A stretch of 7,408 nt of DNA from Mxb001 sp044360385. Its GTDB lineage: Bacteria; Actinomycetota; Actinomycetes; S36-B12. Location: NCBI GenBank assembly GCA_044360385.1, contig JBIKKK010000104.1, forward strand, positions 1 to 7,408, read 5' to 3'. This document shows positions 5,760-7,408 of the stretch, piece by piece. The notes below the pieces were generated by a model, which saw only the letters and a program-made list of their open reading frames with translations, did no database searches and had not been told where the DNA came from. The position numbers and the translations under genes were made by a program. Each line of letters begins with the position of its first letter. Positions within the stretch are counted from its first letter, which is position 1.

Positions 5760-6574
5760 GGACTCTCCTCCGGGGTCAGGACGTAGGCTCCAGCGCTAGT
5801 GACCGCGGACACACGCAGTCCCGCGTCGAAGCCGGCGGTAAGCGCTGCGCGCACCGCGAGGCGCCACTGCAACCCGAGATCAGGATCGGCCTGCCTCATG
5901 CTCACGACATCGTCGGGAAGCGACACTAGGACGGTCTCCCCGGGTGCGGGCAGGTCCGTCAGTCGTGGACCGCCGTCGTCGACCCGGATGAGATCCCGGG
6001 TCGATCCGAGGTGCGCTTCATGGTCGGGGATGAGCAGGTCCCCGCGTGCAGCAGCGTGAGCGCGCTCGGAGTCCACCACCCACCACGCGACCAGGCGATC
6101 GGTGCGATCACCGGCATTGATCGCATCGGTCATGACGCCGTAGAAGTCCGGGTGGTAGTCGCGCACCTCCACGCCGAGCCGGTTGACGTTGAGATGCGCG
6201 TTGCGGCGTACCAATGGATCGAAGGTCCACGCCACGACCGGGATGCCCTGCTCGATTGCCCAGGCCCGCTGGTGCTGCTTGATCGCGGCACCGATGCCGC
6301 GATCGCGCATGCCATCGACGACAGCGGCCATGTGGCTGTGCAGGAAGACGCCGCCGGCTAGCGACGGATCGCGTGCCGGGAAGCCGAGAGCGGCGCCCAC
6401 CACGCGATCGCCCTCGTCATCGATGACGACACTGCAGTAGCCGCCCGCGTGCAGAAGGGCGCGCAGCAGGTTGGACGTGACCTGCGTGCCCTCCCCGGGC
6501 CACACCTGGTCGAAGATTGCCCGCGCGGCGGCCATGGAGTCGGGCTCGTCCGCCACCTCGATGCGCAGGCCCAT
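5756..6574 (-). CDS. GNAT-family N-acyltransferase (COG3375-like), probable amino acid N-succinyltransferase
   Basis: 272 residues from the ATG at 6574. The N-terminal half is a GNAT fold: a FDQVWPG segment (21-27), a central strand GDRVVGAALGF (55-65), and the acyl-CoA pyrophosphate loop RDRGIGAA (90-97) followed by IKQHQRAWA. The stretch WTFDPLVRRNAHLNVNRLG (116-134) and DFYG (143-146) match the COG3375 group as I remember it. Residues 150-272 form an additional C-terminal region containing TDRLVAWWVV, unlike a minimal GNAT of about 150 residues. In Geobacillus kaustophilus a GNAT protein in this context was shown to be a succinyl-CoA:D-amino acid N-succinyltransferase; that role is transferred here by context. 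A GTG at 6583 would add three residues, but the -10 box TACGGT overlaps it, so ATG 6574 is preferred. First gene of the two-gene operon; its stop overlaps the racemase start. Confidence 0.88.
   Translation of the reverse strand: MGLRIEVADEPDSMAAARAIFDQVWPGEGTQVTSNLLRALLHAGGYCSVVIDDEGDRVVGAALGFPARDPSLAGGVFLHSHMAAVVDGMRDRGIGAAIKQHQRAWAIEQGIPVVAWTFDPLVRRNAHLNVNRLGVEVRDYHPDFYGVMTDAINAGDRTDRLVAWWVVDSERAHAAARGDLLIPDHEAHLGSTRDLIRVDDGGPRLTDLPAPGETVLVSLPDDVVSMRQADPDLGLQWRLAVRAALTAGFDAGLRVSAVTSAGAYVLTPEESP
5764..5771 (-). promoter_or_regulatory. Strong ribosome-binding site of the racemase gene, inside the acyltransferase 3' end
   Basis: The minus strand reads GGAGGAGA, four bases before the GTG at 5759, and encodes part of the acyltransferase C-terminus (PEESP). 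With the GTGA overlap it indicates translation of the racemase from the same mRNA, with coupling or independent initiation. Confidence 0.8.
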
Positions 6575-6581
6575 GAGCGGC

Positions 6582-6587
6582 ACCGTA
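6582..6587 (-). promoter_or_regulatory. -10 box, leaderless-type, for the acyltransferase-racemase operon
   Basis: The minus strand reads TACGGT, then seven bases, then the ATG at 6574. No Shine-Dalgarno precedes either candidate start. The box overlaps the alternative GTG at 6583, which argues against that start if transcription begins near 6574. Confidence 0.5.
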
Positions 6588-6606
6588 TCGAGTCAGACTT
6601 CGTCAC

Positions 6607-6645
6607 CCGTCGACGCGGTTCCCCTGGACTCACGCGCGTCGACGG
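6607..6645. repeat. 11-bp perfect inverted repeat in the divergent promoter region, candidate operator
   Basis: CCGTCGACGCG at 6607-6617 is matched by CGCGTCGACGG at 6635-6645, with a 17-base spacer. Each arm contains the 8-bp palindrome CGTCGACG (6608-6615 and 6637-6644), so there are two palindromic sites 29 bases apart. It lies about 20 bases upstream of the acyltransferase -10 box and about 50 bases upstream of the M20 start. A dimeric or tetrameric regulator controlling both directions is a reasonable inference; no regulator gene is in the window. Confidence 0.5.
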
Positions 6646-6692
6646 ATGACAGGGGCCGACCCACCGACGCCGTAGCCGGGGCATCCATGCGG

Positions 6693-6698
6693 CACCAT
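6693..6698 (+). promoter_or_regulatory. Possible weak -10 box for the M20 gene
   Basis: CACCAT, then six bases, then GTG at 6705. It keeps the A at position 2 and T at position 6 of TANNNT and has the same spacing as the other leaderless promoters here, but lacks the first T. Weak evidence alone. Confidence 0.3.
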
Positions 6699-6704
6699 GG
6701 GCCG

Positions 6705-7408
6705 GTGACCCCGGACATCCTCGCCGCAGCGCGCTCTCGTCAGGCCGACCTCATCGAGGGCGTGCGCACCCTGGTCGAGGTCGAATCGCCGTCATCCGAC
6801 ATCGACGCGTGCCGCACCTGCCTGGCCACCGCGAGCACCCTGATCGAGTCATGGCTCGGCAGTCCGGCCCGAATCACGGAGCACGGGGGGAGGCCAGTGC
6901 TGCGCTGGGGGCCGGACCATCCCCGCGTGCTCCTGCTCGGACACCTCGACACGGTGTGGCCGATCGGCACACTCGATCGGATCCCGTGGGCGGTGGATGG
7001 AGACCGCATGACGGGGCCGGGAGTCTTCGACATGAAGGTCGGTGTCGTCCAGGCAATCGGTGCCTTGGCGCTGCTGGGTCTCGATGCCTCATCAGGGGTC
7101 GGACTGCTCTTCACCACGGATGAGGAGATCGGCTCCGAAACCTCTCGAGCCGTCATCGAAGATGCCGCCCGCCACGCCGACGCGGTGCTCGTGCTCGAGC
7201 CCTCCGTCGAGGGAGAGCTCAAGACCGCGCGCAAGGGCACCTCGTGGTACCTCGTGCAGATCAATGGCCGCGCCGCCCACGCGGGCCTTGACCCCGAGCG
7301 GGGCATCAACGCCCTCGTCGAGGCCGCGGACCTGGTCCGTGACGCCGTCACCTGGGCCCAGCCTGAGCTCGGCACCACTGTGACGCCGACCACCGGGCGT
7401 GCAGGGGT
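6705..7408 (+). CDS. M20-family metallopeptidase (glutamate carboxypeptidase-like), probable N-succinyl-amino acid desuccinylase; 3' end outside window
   Basis: 234 residues are visible, with no stop before the window edge; the family is usually about 370-400. Zinc-site residues in order: H80 and D82 in GHLDTVWP, D109 in GPGVFDMK (bridging), E140 (general base) and E141 in TTDEEIGSE, and E165 in LEPS. GRAAHAG with H192 opens the dimerisation domain. The final zinc ligand His would lie beyond the edge. The pattern matches the CPG2/ArgE/DapE clan, closest to the glutamate carboxypeptidase type. Divergent from the acyltransferase-racemase operon, it would remove the succinyl group from the L-isomer, completing the pathway (inference from the Geobacillus kaustophilus system). 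GTG at 6705 is chosen with a weak -10 box upstream; the in-frame ATG at 6687 would add six residues (MRHHGP) and cannot be excluded. Confidence 0.88.
   Translation, partial: MTPDILAAARSRQADLIEGVRTLVEVESPSSDIDACRTCLATASTLIESWLGSPARITEHGGRPVLRWGPDHPRVLLLGHLDTVWPIGTLDRIPWAVDGDRMTGPGVFDMKVGVVQAIGALALLGLDASSGVGLLFTTDEEIGSETSRAVIEDAARHADAVLVLEPSVEGELKTARKGTSWYLVQINGRAAHAGLDPERGINALVEAADLVRDAVTWAQPELGTTVTPTTGRAG

Noticed and set aside
6740..7393. 217-codon open frame on the minus strand
   Set aside because: Antisense to the M20 gene, whose metal-ligand motifs are all in place on the plus strand.
1..7408. tRNA, rRNA, CRISPR, insertion sequence or prophage signals
   Set aside because: No cloverleaf-like sequence, repeat-spacer pattern, transposase or integrase motif was found on either strand by reading.

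Overview
The window is very GC-rich, densely packed, and uses GTG starts freely. Its conserved genes (DUF3027, DUF2771 lipoprotein, long-form cold-shock protein, XPB-partner 'helicase-associated' protein) are typical of Actinomycetota, so this is most likely chromosomal DNA of an actinomycete. I see no tRNA, rRNA, CRISPR array, insertion sequence or phage gene. Nothing longer than about 130 bases is gene-free.

Left part (1-2666). A minus-strand operon runs cold-shock-domain protein -> DUF2771 lipoprotein -> DUF3027 zinc-ribbon-like protein, with a 13-base gap and then a TGATG stop/start overlap. Divergent from it is a 72-residue membrane protein with two predicted helices. That gene converges on a minus-strand HAD phosphatase. 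The HAD gene is in turn divergent from the long plus-strand gene that follows, and their two -10 boxes lie only 4 bases apart.

Middle (2667-4616). A 649-residue protein of the type usually found beside the XPB/Ssl2-like helicase has a Helicase_C_3-like core and a WYL-like C-terminus. The helicase itself is not next to it in this window.

Right part (4650-7408). Two minus-strand genes overlap by 4 bases: a GNAT-family acyltransferase (COG3375-like) and an enolase-superfamily N-succinylamino acid racemase / o-succinylbenzoate synthase. Divergent from them is an M20 metallopeptidase of the glutamate-carboxypeptidase type, cut off by the window end. Succinyltransferase, racemase and desuccinylase are the three parts of the pathway described in Geobacillus kaustophilus for irreversible conversion of D- to L-amino acids. 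This is the most interesting system in the window. The roughly 120-base divergent promoter region between acyltransferase and peptidase carries an 11-bp perfect inverted repeat that could be an operator.

Expression signals. Several monocistronic or first genes (membrane protein, HAD, helicase-associated protein, acyltransferase, perhaps M20) have a TANNNT-like -10 box ending 6-7 bases before the start codon and mostly lack a clear Shine-Dalgarno sequence. This is the geometry of leaderless mRNAs. The cold-shock gene and the internal operon genes instead have recognisable ribosome-binding sites or coupled starts.
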